Notes: generated from the letters alone by a model not told the origin. A stretch of DNA of 64,000 nucleotides from Arenivirga flava (GCF_030161575.1 NZ_BSUL01000001.1:2027809-2091808); one strand, 5' to 3'; positions 35,962-45,761 are shown, counted from the first letter of the stretch. Program-made: numbers and translations.

Positions 35962-35973
35962 TTGAGCGCTCAA
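35962..35973. promoter_or_regulatory. Perfect palindrome TTGAGCGCTCAA, candidate MarR operator
   Basis: A 12-bp perfect dyad 16 bp before the dioxygenase ATG, placed where a bound repressor would cover the promoter or start (GGAATAG precedes it as a possible -10). MarR-family sites are commonly short TTGA...TCAA dyads. Confidence 0.6.
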
Positions 35974-35989
35974 GCATGTTGCGGAGACC

Positions 35990-36936
35990 ATGAGCACCCA
36001 GGACCTCCTCGATCCGCGCACCAGCATGGGCCGCGTGACCCTGCTCGTCGAGAACCTCGACCGCATGACCGCCTACTACGAGCGCGGCGTCAACCTGGAG
36101 GTGCTCGAGCAGGGCGTCGCGCACACCGTGCTGGGCCGCGGCGGCGTCGCGAGCCTGCGTCTCGAGCACGCGCCCGCCCTCAAGCACGCGCCCCGCAGCG
36201 CGGCCGGGCTCTTCCACACCGCCGTGCTCTTCGCCACCGAGGCCGAGCTCGCGGCGGCCGTCTACTCCGTCGCCACGAAGTTCGGCCAGTCCTTCACCGG
36301 GTCGAGCGACCACCTGGTCAGCAAGGCCTTCTACTTCGACGATCCCGAGGGCAACGGGGTCGAGCTCTACTGGGACCGCCCGCGGGACGAGTGGCAGTGG
36401 GACGGCAGCCGGATCGCGATGGCGACCCTGCCGCTCGACCCCAACGGCTTCCTTCGCGAGCACCTCAGCGAGGTCGGCGCGAACGCCGCCGAGGGCGACG
36501 CGAGGGCGCTCGACGCGATCCGCGGCGGCCAGGCGCAGGTCGGCCACGTGCACCTCAAGGTCGGCGACATCGCCACCGCCGAGGCCTTCTACGTCGACGC
36601 CCTGGGCTTCGAGCGGATGACCCGCTTCGGCGACCAGGCCAGCTTCATCGCCGCCGGCCGGTACCACCACCACATCGGCATGAACACCTGGCAGAGCCGC
36701 GGCGCGGGCGACCGCACCCCGCCCTGGGCCTCGGCCAGGTGTCGATCCTGGTGCCGACCACCGAGGACGTGCTGGCGGTGGACGAGCGGATGCGCGCCCA
36801 CGGCGTGCAGACCCGGCACGACGGCGAGACCCTCCGCTTCGACGATCCGTGGCGGAACCTCGTCACGGTCGCCGTCGCCGGCGTCGATCCCGCGGACAGC
36901 CCGCAGCCGCAGCCGCTGCCGCTGCCGACACCCTGA
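35990..36936 (+). pseudogene. Ring-cleaving (VOC) dioxygenase, catechol-2,3-dioxygenase-like, frameshifted
   Basis: From ATG 35990 the protein has two glyoxalase-fold modules: MGRVTLLVENLDRMTAYYER and AGLFHTAVLF, then FYFDDPEGNGVELYWDRP in the first, and QVGHVHLKVGDIATAEAFYV with IGMNTWQS in the second. After RGAGDRTPP the frame breaks, and LGLGQVSILVPTTEDVLAVD, ERMRAHGVQTRHDGETLRFD continues one frame over to TGA 36936. One missing base in CCCCGCCC (36717-36724) repairs it to 315 residues, standard for extradiol-type hydroquinone/catechol dioxygenases. Metal ligands His and Glu are present. Likely regulated by the divergent MarR protein. Confidence 0.85.
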
Positions 36937-36966
36937 CCCCCGCGCACGACGAGAGGCCCCCGCGCA

Positions 36967-37003
36967 CGGCGGAGGGCCCGGGCATCGCCCGGGCCCTCCG
37001 CCG
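36967..37003. terminator. Bidirectional terminator, perfect 17-bp stem
   Basis: CGGCGGAGGGCCCGGGC (36967-36983), loop ATC, then the exact complement (36987-37003). Lies between convergent stops. Confidence 0.92.
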
Positions 37004-37012
37004 CACCTGCGC

Positions 37013-37306
37013 TCAGCTGAGCTCGCGCAGCAGCTCCACCGCCTCGTCGAAGTCGAGCTTCTGCCCCACCTCGACCGCGGTCGCGTAGACGGCGCCGTGC
37101 AGCACCACGTAGACCTTGCCGGCCTGCTCGACGAAGCCGCGCACACCATCGTCGGAGCCGAGGCGGTACACACCGGTCTCGAGCTTCTCCAGCAGCAGCT
37201 CGCCCTCGGGCGTGGTCCAGGCTGCGCTGCTCTGCGCCTCCTCGCGGACGTCCTTGCGACGGGGGCGGGGCGCCCTCGTGCGGACGGGTTCCAGAATGCT
37301 CGTCAT
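37013..37306 (-). CDS. Hypothetical protein, 97 residues
   Basis: Not recognised. Start ATG 37306, with GGGAG 8 nt upstream. A basic, Arg/Pro-rich N terminus (EPVRTRAPRPRRKDVREE) is followed by a compact domain (TPEGELLLEKLETGVYRLGS, DDGVRGFVEQAGKVYVVLHG, FDEAVELLREL) predicted as beta strands plus a final helix. No TM or signal. Its AT-richer promoter side faces the leader of the glucose-6-phosphate dehydrogenase gene, so both may share the 292-bp divergent region. Confidence 0.65.
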   Translation of the reverse strand: MTSILEPVRTRAPRPRRKDVREEAQSSAAWTTPEGELLLEKLETGVYRLGSDDGVRGFVEQAGKVYVVLHGAVYATAVEVGQKLDFDEAVELLRELS

Positions 37307-37384
37307 CGTCGTACTCCCTTGCCCATCTCACCCCTGGGCGTCGTCGGGGACGCCATGAGACCGAACGATCGGGTGGCCTCGAGG

Positions 37385-37560
37385 GTGGCAATATGATGTG
37401 CCCGCGAACTGGGGGTTCCACTTCCTGGCAGGGGCCTCCCAGTGTCGGCAGCCGCCTTGCGCGGACCGTAGAGTCCCGCGGCACGTCTCGGGGCGGGTCG
37501 TGACGCTCGGACCGGGCGGCCTGATACCCCGCGCCCCGCTTGCGCAAAATGAGCCGTGCG
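37385..37560 (+). ncRNA. Candidate structured RNA or long leader upstream of the G6PD-like gene
   Basis: A good -10 (TATGAT, 37392-37397, preceded by GGCAA) lies 200 bp before the start codon in a region with no ORF. The sequence after it can fold: CTGGGGG pairs with CCTCCCAG around CCTGGCAGG, then GCGGGACTC-type elements, and the stretch ends at GCTTGCGCAAAATGAG. It could be a small stable RNA or a regulatory 5' UTR. I could not match it to a named family. Confidence 0.3.
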
Positions 37561-37598
37561 TCCGATCCGGCCCGCATCCGCTCGCCTAGCGTGAGGGC

Positions 37599-38987
37599 AT
37601 GACTTCGAAGCAGCAGACCCTCATCGTCGCGGGCGCGAGCGGCGACCTCGCCGAGCGCCTCCTCCTGCCCGGCCTGGCCTCGCTGCTGGAGCGCGACCGC
37701 GATCGCGACGGCGGGCGGCGCGTGCGCCTGATCGGCACCTCACGGCACGCGTGGGAGGAGGGGGCCTGGGCGTCGCTGCTCGAGCGCGCCAGCGAGAACG
37801 CGGGTCTGCCCAAGGGCCGCCTGCACGAGCTGCTCGAGCACGATGAGGCGCGCACCGCCGACCCGGCGAAGCCCGAGCAGCTGCGCGAACTGCTCGACGC
37901 CGTCGAGGGCGAGCCGGTGCTCTACCTGGCGCTGCCGCCGGGGGCGACCGCGAGCATCCTCGACGCCCTGCTCGAGGTCGGCCCGCCCGAGGACCTGCGC
38001 ATCGTCGCCGAGAAGCCCTTCGGCGACTCGCTCGAGTCGGCACGCAGCCTGAACGAGCAGATCCTCAAGGTGGCGCCCGAGGAGCGGGTCTTCCGCGTCG
38101 ACCACTTCCTCGGCATGGGTCCGGCGCTCGACGTGCTGCCGCTGCGCTTCGGCGGTCGCGCGCTCGAGGCGATCTGGAACGCCGAGCACATCGAGCGCGT
38201 CGAGATCGTCGACGACGAGTCGATCGCCCTCGAGGGCCGCGCCGACTTCTACGACAAGACCGGCGCCCTCGCCGACATGCACCAGAGCCACCTGCTGCAG
38301 CTGCTCGGCCTGGTCGCGATGGAGCGCCCGGAGCGGCTCGACGCCGACGGCCTGCGCGACGCGGTCATCGCCGCGCTCGACGCCGTCGGCTACCCGGGCG
38401 ACGACCCGGCCGCGGCCAGCCGCCGTGGCCGCTACACGGCGGGCACGAGCAACGGCCGCGACATCCCCTCCTACGCCGACGAGGACGGGGTGGACGCCTC
38501 GCGCGGCACCGAGACCCTCGCCGAGCTCGAGGTCGAGGTGCGCACCGAGCGCTGGAAGGGCGTGCCGTTCGTGCTGCGCTCGGGCAAGGGCATCGGCAGC
38601 CCGAGCCGGCACATCGACCTGCTGCTGCGGGCGCCCGAACCGCTCGAGGGACTCGCGGAGGTGCGCCCCGGCCGCATCCGCATCAACCTGGGCGACGAGG
38701 GCGGCGTGCGCATCGGCGTCGCGCTGCACGGCGCGCCCGACCCGTTCGCACCCGTGGCCGCCGTCGCCGCGGCGGACCCCGCGGTGAGCCCGCTGCTGCC
38801 GTACGGCCAGGTGCTGGTGGCGGCGCTCGACGGCGACCTGCGCCTCAGCGTGCGTGCGGATGCGGCCGAGCGCTGCTGGGCGATCATCGAGCCGGTGCTC
38901 GAGGCCTTCCACTCCGGCGGGGTGCCGCTGCAGGAGTACCCGGCCGGCAGCGACGGCTTCGACGACAGCCTCGTCGTCACGGCCTAG
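37599..38987 (+). CDS. Glucose-6-phosphate dehydrogenase family protein (divergent Zwf)
   Basis: 462 residues, start ATG 37599. Domain order matches Zwf: Rossmann N-domain (TLIVAGASGDLAERLLLPGL), EKPFG segment, catalytic RVDHFLGM near residue 166, then the C-domain (GRADFYDKTGALADMHQSHL, LLQLLGLVAMERP; FVLRSGKGIG). The catalytic His-Asp is kept. Both lysines that contact glucose-6-phosphate in canonical enzymes are replaced: RLLLP for the usual RKLxP, and DHFLGM for DHYLGK. It may be a paralogue with changed substrate rather than the housekeeping enzyme. Family assignment is solid; activity is less so. Confidence 0.82.
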   Translation: MTSKQQTLIVAGASGDLAERLLLPGLASLLERDRDRDGGRRVRLIGTSRHAWEEGAWASLLERASENAGLPKGRLHELLEHDEARTADPAKPEQLRELLDAVEGEPVLYLALPPGATASILDALLEVGPPEDLRIVAEKPFGDSLESARSLNEQILKVAPEERVFRVDHFLGMGPALDVLPLRFGGRALEAIWNAEHIERVEIVDDESIALEGRADFYDKTGALADMHQSHLLQLLGLVAMERPERLDADGLRDAVIAALDAVGYPGDDPAAASRRGRYTAGTSNGRDIPSYADEDGVDASRGTETLAELEVEVRTERWKGVPFVLRSGKGIGSPSRHIDLLLRAPEPLEGLAEVRPGRIRINLGDEGGVRIGVALHGAPDPFAPVAAVAAADPAVSPLLPYGQVLVAALDGDLRLSVRADAAERCWAIIEPVLEAFHSGGVPLQEYPAGSDGFDDSLVVTA

Positions 38988-39020
38988 CACCTCGTGCGGC
39001 CCGGTCGCCGCGGACCGGGG

Positions 39021-39127
39021 TGGCGCAAGCCGAGTCGGCGCAAGTCGAGTTGCCGCGAACCGAAGTTGGCGCGAGCCGAGTTGGCGCGAACCGCAGTTGC
39101 CGCAAACCGAGTTGCCGCGAACGGCTG
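39021..39127. repeat. Tandem array of seven 14-16-bp units (R6)
   Basis: Units are variants of TTGCCGCGAACCGAG (TTGGCGCGAGCCGAG, TCGGCGCAAGTCGAG and so on). The last unit is the left arm of the palindrome at 39108-39164. Confidence 0.8.
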
Positions 39128-39164
39128 CCACGAGCGACTCGATCCAGCCATTCGCGGCAACTCG
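39108..39164. repeat. 57-bp palindrome at the end of the R6 array
   Basis: CGAGTTGCCGCGAACGGCTG (39108-39127) pairs with 39145-39164 at 19 of 20 positions across a 17-nt loop. Upstream of purS and after the G6PD-like gene. Confidence 0.8.
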
Positions 39165-39249
39165 ATGCCTCCGGCGACGCGGGCGGGCGACGCGGGGCGG
39201 GGCGTCCGGCGCGGCGCGGGCGGGGCGGGCGGGCGCGCCGGCCGCCGGA

Positions 39250-39255
39250 TAGACT
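39250..39255 (+). promoter_or_regulatory. purS -10 box (TAGACT)
   Basis: GGATAGACT followed by a C-rich leader of about 40 nt. The same word and a very similar leader precede purL (54863). Confidence 0.65.
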
Positions 39256-39297
39256 GACCCCGTCCCGCCGCCCCTACCCCTTCTACGGAGCTCACCG

Positions 39298-39546
39298 GTG
39301 CCCACCATCGTCGTCGACGTCATGCCCAAGGCCGAACTGCTGGACCCCCAGGGCAAGGCCGTCGCAGGCGCCCTGGGCCGCCAGGGCTCGACCCGCTTCA
39401 CGGATGTGCGCATCGGCAAGCGCTTCGAGCTGGCCGTCGACGGTCCGGCCGACGAGGCCGTGCTCGCCGAGGTGCGCGAGATCGCCGCGACCCTGCTCAG
39501 CAACGATGTGATCGAGGACGTCGTCGCGATCACGGTCGTGGACTGA
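39298..39546 (+). CDS. purS: Phosphoribosylformylglycinamidine synthase subunit PurS
   Basis: 82 residues, start GTG 39298 with ACGGAG upstream. Small subunit that docks PurQ on PurL for FGAM synthesis. It has the family pattern [20 protein letters not shown] and [12 protein letters not shown] with C-terminal [12 protein letters not shown]. purQ begins 5 bp after the stop. Confidence 0.96.
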   Translation: MPTIVVDVMPKAELLDPQGKAVAGALGRQGSTRFTDVRIGKRFELAVDGPADEAVLAEVREIAATLLSNDVIEDVVAITVVD

Positions 39547-39551
39547 TCGCG

Positions 39552-40252
<701 letters not shown>

Positions 40253-40253
<1 letters not shown>

Positions 40254-40717
40254 TGCACCTCCTCAGCCCCAAGCAGGTCTTCCGCATCGTCTCGATCCTC
40301 GAGGCGATCACGTGGAGCGGCCTGCTCCTCGCCATGGGCCTGCGCTACCTCGCGCAGCAGGAGGTGCCGTTCTTCTTCGCGGTCGGCCTCGCCCACGGCT
40401 TCGTGTTCCTGGCCTTCGTCGTGGTCACCGTCATCGTCGGCCTCAACCAGCGCTGGGGTCTCGGCCGCATCGCGCTCGTCGCGCTCAGCGCGCTGCCGCC
40501 GTACGTGACGATCGTCGCCGACGTGCTGCTCGAGCGCCGCGGCATGCTCGCCGGGGGCTGGCGCACGGAGGCGACGGACGATCCGCGCGACGCGCATCCG
40601 CTCGACCGGTTCCTGCGCTGGTGGCTGGCGCGCCCGTGGCTGCTCGCGACCGTGGTCGTCGGCGGTGTCGTCGGCGTGACCGCCGCTCTGCTCGTGATCG
40701 GCCCGCCCGGAGGCTGA
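40253..40717 (+). CDS. DUF3817 integral membrane protein
   Basis: 154 residues. The start ATG 40253 overlaps the purQ stop (TGATG), so it is coupled to purSQ. Pattern of DUF3817: FRIVSILEAITWSGLLLAMG, AVGLAHGFVFLAFVVVTVIV, and four TMs in all, the last near the C terminus. Function unknown; coupling to purine genes may be incidental. Confidence 0.88.
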
Positions 40718-40791
40718 GCCGCTGCTCGGAGCCCGATGCGAGCGGATGCGGGCGGGCGCAGGATGAGGACCACCGCCACGAGGAGGTCCTC

Positions 40792-42195
40792 ATGTCGTCG
40801 TCGACCGTCAAGGACAGGGACGCGCAGCCGCAGCTGAAGCGCGCGATCGGCCCGAAGCTGCTGCTGCTCTTCATCGTCGGGGACATCCTCGGCACGGGCG
40901 TCTACGCGCTGACCGGGCAGGTGGCCGCGGAGGTCGGCGGTGCCGCGTGGCTGCCCTTCCTCGTCGCCTTCGCCGTCGCGCTCATGACGGCCTTCTCGTA
41001 CCTCGAGCTCGTGACGAAGTACCCGCAGACGGCGGGCGCGGCGCTCTACGTGCACAAGGCGTTCGGCGTCCACTTCGTCACCTTCCTCACCTGCTTCATC
41101 GTGATGTGCTCGGGCATCACGAGCGCCTCGACCGCTTCGCAGGCCTTCGCCGCCAACCTCGGCGTCGGCTTCGGGCTCGAGCTGCCGAACACCGCCGTGA
41201 TGCTCATCGCGATGGGCTTCATGCTGCTGGTCATGGCGGTCAACTTCCGCGGCGTGAGCGAGAGCGTCGGGGCGAACGTCGTGCTCACCCTCGTGGAGCT
41301 CAGCGGTCTGGTGATGGTGATCCTCATCGGCTTCTGGGCGATCGCCGGCGGCGACGCGGATCTGTCGAGGGTCGTGCTCTTCGAGACACCCGGCGACAAG
41401 CACCTGCTGCTCGCGGTGAGCACCGCGACGAGCCTCGCGTTCTTCGCGATGGTCGGCTTCGAGGACAGCGTCAACATGGCCGAGGAGACGAAAGACCCGG
41501 TGAGGATCTTCCCGAAGGTCATGCTCACCGGCCTCGGTATCACCGCGGTGATCTACGTGCTCGTCTCGATCTGCGCGGTCGCGATCGTGCCGATCGGCGA
41601 GCTTGCGGACAACGAGACGCCGCTCGTCACGGTCGTCCAGACCGCCGCGCCCGGCTTCCCCATCGGGCAGATCCTGCCCTTCATCTCGATGTTCGCGGTC
41701 GCCAACTCGGCGCTCATCAACATGATGATGGCCTCGCGGCTGCTCTACGGCATGAGCCGCCAGGGCGTGCTGCCGGCGTTCCTCGGCAAGGTGCACCCGA
41801 AGCGGCAGAGCCCGTACACCGCCATCGTCTTCACCACGGCGCTGTCGCTCGCGCTCATCGCCTGGGTCTCGCTCTCGCCCGAGTCGCCCATCGTCGCGGT
41901 GCTCGGCGGCACCACCTCGCTGCTGCTGCTCAGCGTCTTCGCGGTGGTCAACATCGCGGTGCTCGTGCTGCGGCGCGACCGGGTCGACCACGCGCACTTC
42001 CGAGCCGGCCGCATCCTGCCGATCATCGGCGCCGTGGCGTGCCTCTGGCTCGTGCTGCCGGTCAGCTCGGGCCGCGGCGCCGAGCAGTACGCCCTCGCCG
42101 GCGGGCTGCTCGTGCTGGGCGTGCTGCTGTGGCTGGTCACCTTCATCGACAACCGGCGCCGCGGGGTCGTGGCATCGGAGTCGCCGGTGCGCTGA
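40792..42195 (+). CDS. APC superfamily amino-acid permease
   Basis: 467 residues, start ATG 40792 with a strong AGGAGG 7 nt upstream. Twelve TMs. The first has the APC substrate motif FIVGDILGTGVYALTGQVAA, and FFAMVGFEDSVNMAEETKDP is the conserved loop after TM6-7. Probably a cationic or neutral amino-acid transporter; no specificity motif is visible. Convergent with the GntR gene. Confidence 0.9.
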   Translation: MSSSTVKDRDAQPQLKRAIGPKLLLLFIVGDILGTGVYALTGQVAAEVGGAAWLPFLVAFAVALMTAFSYLELVTKYPQTAGAALYVHKAFGVHFVTFLTCFIVMCSGITSASTASQAFAANLGVGFGLELPNTAVMLIAMGFMLLVMAVNFRGVSESVGANVVLTLVELSGLVMVILIGFWAIAGGDADLSRVVLFETPGDKHLLLAVSTATSLAFFAMVGFEDSVNMAEETKDPVRIFPKVMLTGLGITAVIYVLVSICAVAIVPIGELADNETPLVTVVQTAAPGFPIGQILPFISMFAVANSALINMMMASRLLYGMSRQGVLPAFLGKVHPKRQSPYTAIVFTTALSLALIAWVSLSPESPIVAVLGGTTSLLLLSVFAVVNIAVLVLRRDRVDHAHFRAGRILPIIGAVACLWLVLPVSSGRGAEQYALAGGLLVLGVLLWLVTFIDNRRRGVVASESPVR

Positions 42196-42207
42196 CCGGG
42201 GCACCGG

Positions 42208-42834
42208 TCAGGCGGGCGGCTCATCGATCGACTTGAGGCGTTCCACCGCGATCTCGAGGTGGCGCACGAGGCACGCGGCGAGGGCATCGCCGTCGCCGGC
42301 GCGCAGCGCCGCGACCATGTCGCCGTGGTCGATGTCGGCCTGCTCCCGGCCGCCGAGCTGGTGGATGTTCCTGCGCGAATACGGCTGCGTGGCGGCCAGG
42401 AGCTCGGTGAGCACGGATGCAGTACGCGGCCGCTCCGCCAGTTCGTAGAGCGCCACATGGAAGTCGAAGTTGCGACGCATCCACTCGACGTCGTCGTCGA
42501 GCCGGCGCATCGCCTCGGCCTGCTGCTCGAGGCGATCGATCGACCGCTTGGTGCTGCCGTCGACCACCGCGGCGGCGATCGTCGGCTCGATCGCGATGCG
42601 CAGGGCGTAGATCTCGTCGAGATCGTCCTGGGACAGCGCACGCACGGTGGCGCCTTCACCGCCCCGGATGGTGACCACGCCGCGCGCTTCCAGCAGACGC
42701 AGCGCCTCCCGCACGGGATTGCGGCTCACGCCGAAGCGCTTGGCCAGGTCCTCCTGCACGAGACCGGCTCCGCTGGGGTACTCGCCGTCGCGGATGGCCT
42801 GTGCGATGCGGTCGGCGATGACGTCGGGTGTCAC
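42208..42834 (-). CDS. GntR-family regulator (FadR/FCD type)
   Basis: 208 residues from GTG 42834. Winged HTH at residues 15-70 (QEDLAKRFGVSRNPVREALR, LLEARGVVTIRGG). A C-terminal all-helical FCD ligand domain includes the metal-binding His/Asp pattern (DFHVALYELAERPR, DHGDMVAALRAGD, RHLEIAVERL). Divergent from an MFS/esterase operon, which it probably represses until a carboxylate-like effector binds. Confidence 0.9.
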   Translation of the reverse strand: MTPDVIADRIAQAIRDGEYPSGAGLVQEDLAKRFGVSRNPVREALRLLEARGVVTIRGGEGATVRALSQDDLDEIYALRIAIEPTIAAAVVDGSTKRSIDRLEQQAEAMRRLDDDVEWMRRNFDFHVALYELAERPRTASVLTELLAATQPYSRRNIHQLGGREQADIDHGDMVAALRAGDGDALAACLVRHLEIAVERLKSIDEPPA

Positions 42835-42872
42835 GGGCCCATCCTTCCACAGGGCTCCTCCCGACCCTCCTG

Positions 42873-42901
42873 TTGTCCGCATTGTCCGCAGTGCGTACAC
42901 T
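42873..42901 (+). promoter_or_regulatory. Promoter of the MFS/esterase operon with a 9-bp direct repeat
   Basis: -35 TTGTCC (42873-42878), 17-bp spacer, -10 TACACT (42896-42901). TTGTCCGCA is repeated in tandem (42873-42881, 42882-42890) across the -35 and spacer, a plausible GntR contact site. Confidence 0.65.
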
Positions 42902-42963
42902 GGCTCCGGCCGCTGCTCCCCGAATCGCGGGAACGAGCGCATCATCAAAGGAGATACCGCGTC

Positions 42964-44264
42964 ATGACTGCATCCCGACGACCCCATTTCGCCTGGTTGG
43001 TCTTCGCGGCCGCCTGCGTCATCTCCTTCGTCGGCTTCGGCCTGACGGTCAACACGGCGAGCATCTACTGGGGCCCGCTCAGCGAGGAGCTGGGCGTCGA
43101 CCTCGCCTCGATCTCGCTCATGAGCACCGTCTCGGGCGTCGCGGGCGCCATCGCCCTCGGCGTCGCCTCGCCGCTGTTCGAGCGCATCAACCTCAAGCTG
43201 TTCCTGTCGATCATGGTGGTGCTCACCGCGATCGCGTACTTCGTCTCGGCCGGCGCGGAGAGCGTCTACCTGCTCTACGGCGCGAACCTCGTGCTCGGCG
43301 TCACCAAGGCCGTCGCGATCATGCTCTCCGTGCCGATCCTGCTCGGCAACTGGTTCGAGAAGCACCTCGGCCTCGTCACCGGCATCGCCGGCGCGATGAC
43401 CGCGGTCGGCGGCTCGGTGTTCAGCCCCATCGTCGGCGCGATCATCGCCGACCAGGGCTGGCGCCAGGCCTACATCATCACCGGCGTCATCGTGCTGGTC
43501 GCGCTCCTGCCCTTCACCTTCTTCGTCACCAAGCTCCGCCCCACCGGCGCGCAGCGCCCCTTCGGCTACGACCCCTCGCTCGAGACGACCTCCCAGTCGA
43601 TCGCCTTCAGCGGGGTGTCCTTCCGCCGCGCAGTGCGCAGCGTGCCGTTCTTCGCCTTCCTCATCGCCGGCGTGCTGTTCCAGTTCGCCGGATCGCTCGT
43701 GCAGCATGTGCCGACCTACCTGACCAGCACCGGCATCGCGCTCACCGTCGCGGCGAGCATCTTCTCGCTGCTGCTGCTGGGCGCCTCGGTGGGCAAGTTC
43801 GTCATCGGCGCGGCGCTCGACCACCTGAGCCCGTTCGTCGCGATCGCGATCTTCACCGGCATAGCGATCTTCGGCTGGGGCGGCCTCTTCCTCTTCGCCG
43901 ACCAGTTGCCGCTCTCGGTCGCCAGCTTCGCCAGCGGCATGGGCCAGGCGATCAACCTCACCGCCGTCGTCGTGCTCGTGCGCAACGCCTTCGGCGCCGC
44001 TGAGTACAGCAAGATCCTCGGCCCGCTGCTCATGGCCGGCTCGCTCGCCAACGCCGCCGGCGTGTACGTTCACGGGGTGATCGTCACCGGCACCGCGAGC
44101 TACGCGCCGTCGTTCGTCATCAACGTCGCCATCTTCATCGTCTGCTTCGGTCTGCTCGTCGTCGCGCTGCGCTCGGCCCGCCGCCTGCCCCGCGAGGTCG
44201 TCAAGGGCGATGCGAGCACCTCGGCTGCCGGCGAGGGGAGCTCGCCGAGGCGCAGCCGCGATGA
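42964..44264 (+). pseudogene. MFS transporter, frameshifted in the last codons
   Basis: From ATG 42964 (AAAGGAG upstream) all 12 TMs are intact (FAWLVFAAACVISFVGFGL, GVTKAVAIMLSVPILLGNWF, MGQAINLTAVVVLVRNAFG). After the last TM the frame runs on without a stop, antisense-like, through the esterase gene. Adding one G to GGGG 44235-44238 gives AGEGELAEAQPR and a TGA at 44262, overlapping the esterase ATG by ATGA and giving 433 residues. Functionally this is probably an intact transporter with a base-call error. Substrate perhaps an ester or its carboxylate, from the neighbouring esterase. Confidence 0.85.
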
Positions 44265-45700
44265 CCGCCGAGCGGCGCATCCCGCCTCGGGGCCTCCGCG
44301 TGGAGGGCGTCGATTCGTGGCTCGGCATCGAGTTCGCGACCTCGGAGCGCTTCGCAGGCCCGCGCCTGCTCGACCTCGATCTCGAGCCGCGGTACGACGT
44401 CTACGGCGCCGCGCCCTACCAGGTCGAGGACCCGAACCAGCCGCTCGGCGCAGCCCCGGCCGAGCGCAGCGGCTACCTCAACGTGTGGGCGCCGGCCGAC
44501 CGCGACGAGGCTGCGCTGCCCGTCATCGTCAACGTGTACGGCGGCGGTTTCGAGCACGGCTCGGGCTCGAGCTGGGTCGCCGACGGCTCGTTGATCGCCG
44601 CGACCGGCCGTGCCGTCGTGGTCTCCTTCAACTACCGGGTCGGCGCGCTCGGCTTCCTCACCCTCGACCACCTCGGGCACCCCGCCGCGAGCAACCTCGG
44701 CCTGCGCGATGTCATCGCCGCGCTCGAGTGGGTGCGGCGCGAGATCGACCGCTTCGGGGGCGATGCGGATGCGGTGACCGTCGTCGGCGAGAGCGCCGGC
44801 GGCTTCCTCGCCACGGCTCTCGCGGCCGCGCCGGCGGCGCGCGGGCTCTTCGCCCGCCTCGCGATCTTCTCGGCGGGCGCCTCGCGCATCCTGCCGCTGG
44901 CGACCGCGCGCGCGATGGGCGACGGCATCCGGGCGGCGCTGGCGCCGGACGACCCAGCGCGACTGCTCGAGGTCGACGCCGCCGAGCTGGTCGCCGCGCA
45001 GGGCTCGGTGCTCGCCACCGACATCGGCGTGCGCAACGGCCCCGTGCCGCGCGCCTTCGGCGTCGTCGACGATCACGAGGCAAGCGACCCGGTGCTCTCG
45101 GGGCACCCCGCCCGAGCGGTGCGTGACGGCGCCCTCGCCCGCATCCCGCTGCTGGTGTCGTCGTTACAGGACGAGATCGCGCTCTTCCGCGAGATGGCCG
45201 CGGCCACCTTCGATCCAAGCGACGTCGAGGCGATCGTGCAGGAGGTCGTCTCCTGGGGCGTCGAGCCGGACCGCGCCCGCGGCATCGTCGACGAGGTCGC
45301 GCGCGAGCACCCCGGCACCGCCCCCGGCCCATTGCGCGCAGCGGTGCTCAGCGACTACATCTACCGGCTGCCGGCGGCGCGCCTGGCGTCGGCGCAGAGC
45401 GCTGCCGGCGGCACCGCCTACCTGCAGATGATCGGCACGGTCGACGGAGTGCCCGCCGGTCACGCGCTGGACGTTCCGGCCCTGATCGGCAAGCACTGGC
45501 CCGAGGCGACCCCGGCCGCGATCGCGCGCGACGAGCGCATCGCCGCCGCGCTGCTCGACTTCGCCACGCAGGGCGATCCGGGCTGGGCAGCCTGCCCGCC
45601 CGAGGCGAGCATCGCGAACGGCGTCGGCGAGCTGCGTCAGCCCGCCGGTGATGCCTACGCGGCCATCTTGCGTCGCTGGGACGGCGTGGAACGACCGTGA
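44261..45700 (+). CDS. Type-B carboxylesterase/lipase
   Basis: 479 residues, start ATG 44261. Alpha/beta hydrolase of the carboxylesterase B family: oxyanion-hole NVYGGGFEHGSG, FNYRVGALGFL, HPAASNLGLRDVIAALEWV, and nucleophile Ser in VVGESAGGFLATALA. No signal peptide, so it acts inside the cell on an imported ester, consistent with its coupling to the MFS gene. Confidence 0.92.
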   Translation: MTAERRIPPRGLRVEGVDSWLGIEFATSERFAGPRLLDLDLEPRYDVYGAAPYQVEDPNQPLGAAPAERSGYLNVWAPADRDEAALPVIVNVYGGGFEHGSGSSWVADGSLIAATGRAVVVSFNYRVGALGFLTLDHLGHPAASNLGLRDVIAALEWVRREIDRFGGDADAVTVVGESAGGFLATALAAAPAARGLFARLAIFSAGASRILPLATARAMGDGIRAALAPDDPARLLEVDAAELVAAQGSVLATDIGVRNGPVPRAFGVVDDHEASDPVLSGHPARAVRDGALARIPLLVSSLQDEIALFREMAAATFDPSDVEAIVQEVVSWGVEPDRARGIVDEVAREHPGTAPGPLRAAVLSDYIYRLPAARLASAQSAAGGTAYLQMIGTVDGVPAGHALDVPALIGKHWPEATPAAIARDERIAAALLDFATQGDPGWAACPPEASIANGVGELRQPAGDAYAAILRRWDGVERP

Positions 45701-45708
45701 ATCGAGAC

Positions 45709-45743
45709 GAGCGCCCCGCCCCTCCGAGAGGGTCGGGGCGCTC
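45709..45743. terminator. Bidirectional hairpin terminator
   Basis: GAGCGCCCCG-C-CCCTC pairs with GAGGG-T-CGGGGCGCTC (15 of 16 positions) over a CGA loop, between the convergent esterase and arabinofuranosidase genes. Confidence 0.88.
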
Positions 45744-45761
45744 ATCCGCTCCGGCGCGCGG

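Noticed and set aside
37385..37560. 6S RNA or SRP RNA upstream of the G6PD-like gene
   Set aside because: I could not find the conserved core of either family, so only an unnamed candidate RNA is reported.
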